Positions 49,995 to 50,037 of a stretch of 50,037 nucleotides of DNA are shown here, piece by piece (the stretch's first letter is position 1; the number at the start of each line of letters is the position of its first letter). Below the pieces are notes generated by a model. The model worked only from the letters and a program-made list of their open reading frames with translations, had not been told where the DNA came from and did not search any database. The position numbers and the translations under genes were made by a program. Source of the DNA: an uncultured Collinsella sp. (lineage in GTDB: Bacteria; Actinomycetota; Coriobacteriia; Coriobacteriales; Coriobacteriaceae); NCBI GenBank assembly GCA_900541045.1, contig UQID01000018.1:1-50037 (forward strand). The letters run 5' to 3'.

Positions 49995-50037
49995 CTGTCT
50001 CTTATACACATCTGACGCTGCCGACGAAGCTAGAAGT
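49995..50037. other. Illumina Nextera adapter contamination
   Basis: CTGTCTCTTATACACATCT (49995-50013) is the Tn5 mosaic end; GACGCTGCCGACGA (50014-50027) completes the Nextera read-1 adapter in reverse complement. AGCTAGAA (50028-50035) fits an i5 index read and GT begins the flow-cell sequence. This is a library artefact, not genomic DNA. Confidence 0.97.

Overview
The window looks like chromosome from a high-GC, Gram-positive gut anaerobe of the class Coriobacteriia, most likely Collinsella or a close relative. This is inferred from gene content, GC-rich codon use, strong GGAGG-type ribosome sites and the style of the proteins; no ribosomal RNA is present to prove it. The last 43 bases are not genomic: they match Illumina Nextera adapter sequence, so the window ends at an assembly artefact that cuts the final gene.

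Region 1 (1-5.6 kb, minus strand) holds the replication/housekeeping run tmk-holB-ricT, then comF and a putative PD-(D/E)XK nuclease-like protein. Region 2 (5.6-14.4 kb) has a zinc-ribbon membrane protein, a type IA topoisomerase with a basic tail, a compact tatA-tatC-hypA-hypB unit that pairs Tat export with nickel-hydrogenase maturation, a STAS-domain protein, a MocR-like aminotransferase and a small conserved ORF. Region 3 (14.4-24.1 kb) is ion and sugar metabolism: NhaA, manganese pyrophosphatase and ROK glucokinase. It ends with a lactose/cellobiose-type PTS operon (GH1 phospho-glycosidase, IIC, IIB, IIA) divergent from a GntR/UTRA regulator and mannose-6-phosphate isomerase.

Region 4 (24.1-29.2 kb) carries PcrA helicase, UppP and a universal stress protein. 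Region 5 (29.2-38.2 kb) has a HipBA module with two mirror-image operators, a BceRS-like two-component pair without its transporter, a hypothetical protein, PurH, a GNAT acetyltransferase and a DUF2207 membrane protein. Region 6 (38.2-46.9 kb) is the most accessory part. It has glutamyl-Q tRNA(Asp) synthetase fused in frame to a TacA-like antitoxin remnant, two overlapping phosphoesterases and an AAA/DUF4143 ATPase behind tandem palindromes. Divergent from the ATPase is a PLD-nuclease/helicase/DUF3427 protein with a 3' frameshift, converging on a NUDIX hydrolase. Region 7 (46.9-50.0 kb) has a long inverted repeat, a DUF4342 membrane protein and a response regulator/histidine kinase pair truncated by the adapter.

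Throughout, gene gaps carry short palindromes with a GGGAC/GTCCC core, in at least six sequence variants, some recurring several kilobases apart. Together with a perfect 30-bp-arm hairpin at 24.2 kb and the large inverted repeat at 47.0 kb, these are the main structures not explained by ordinary genes. No tRNA, rRNA, CRISPR array, prophage or complete insertion sequence was seen.
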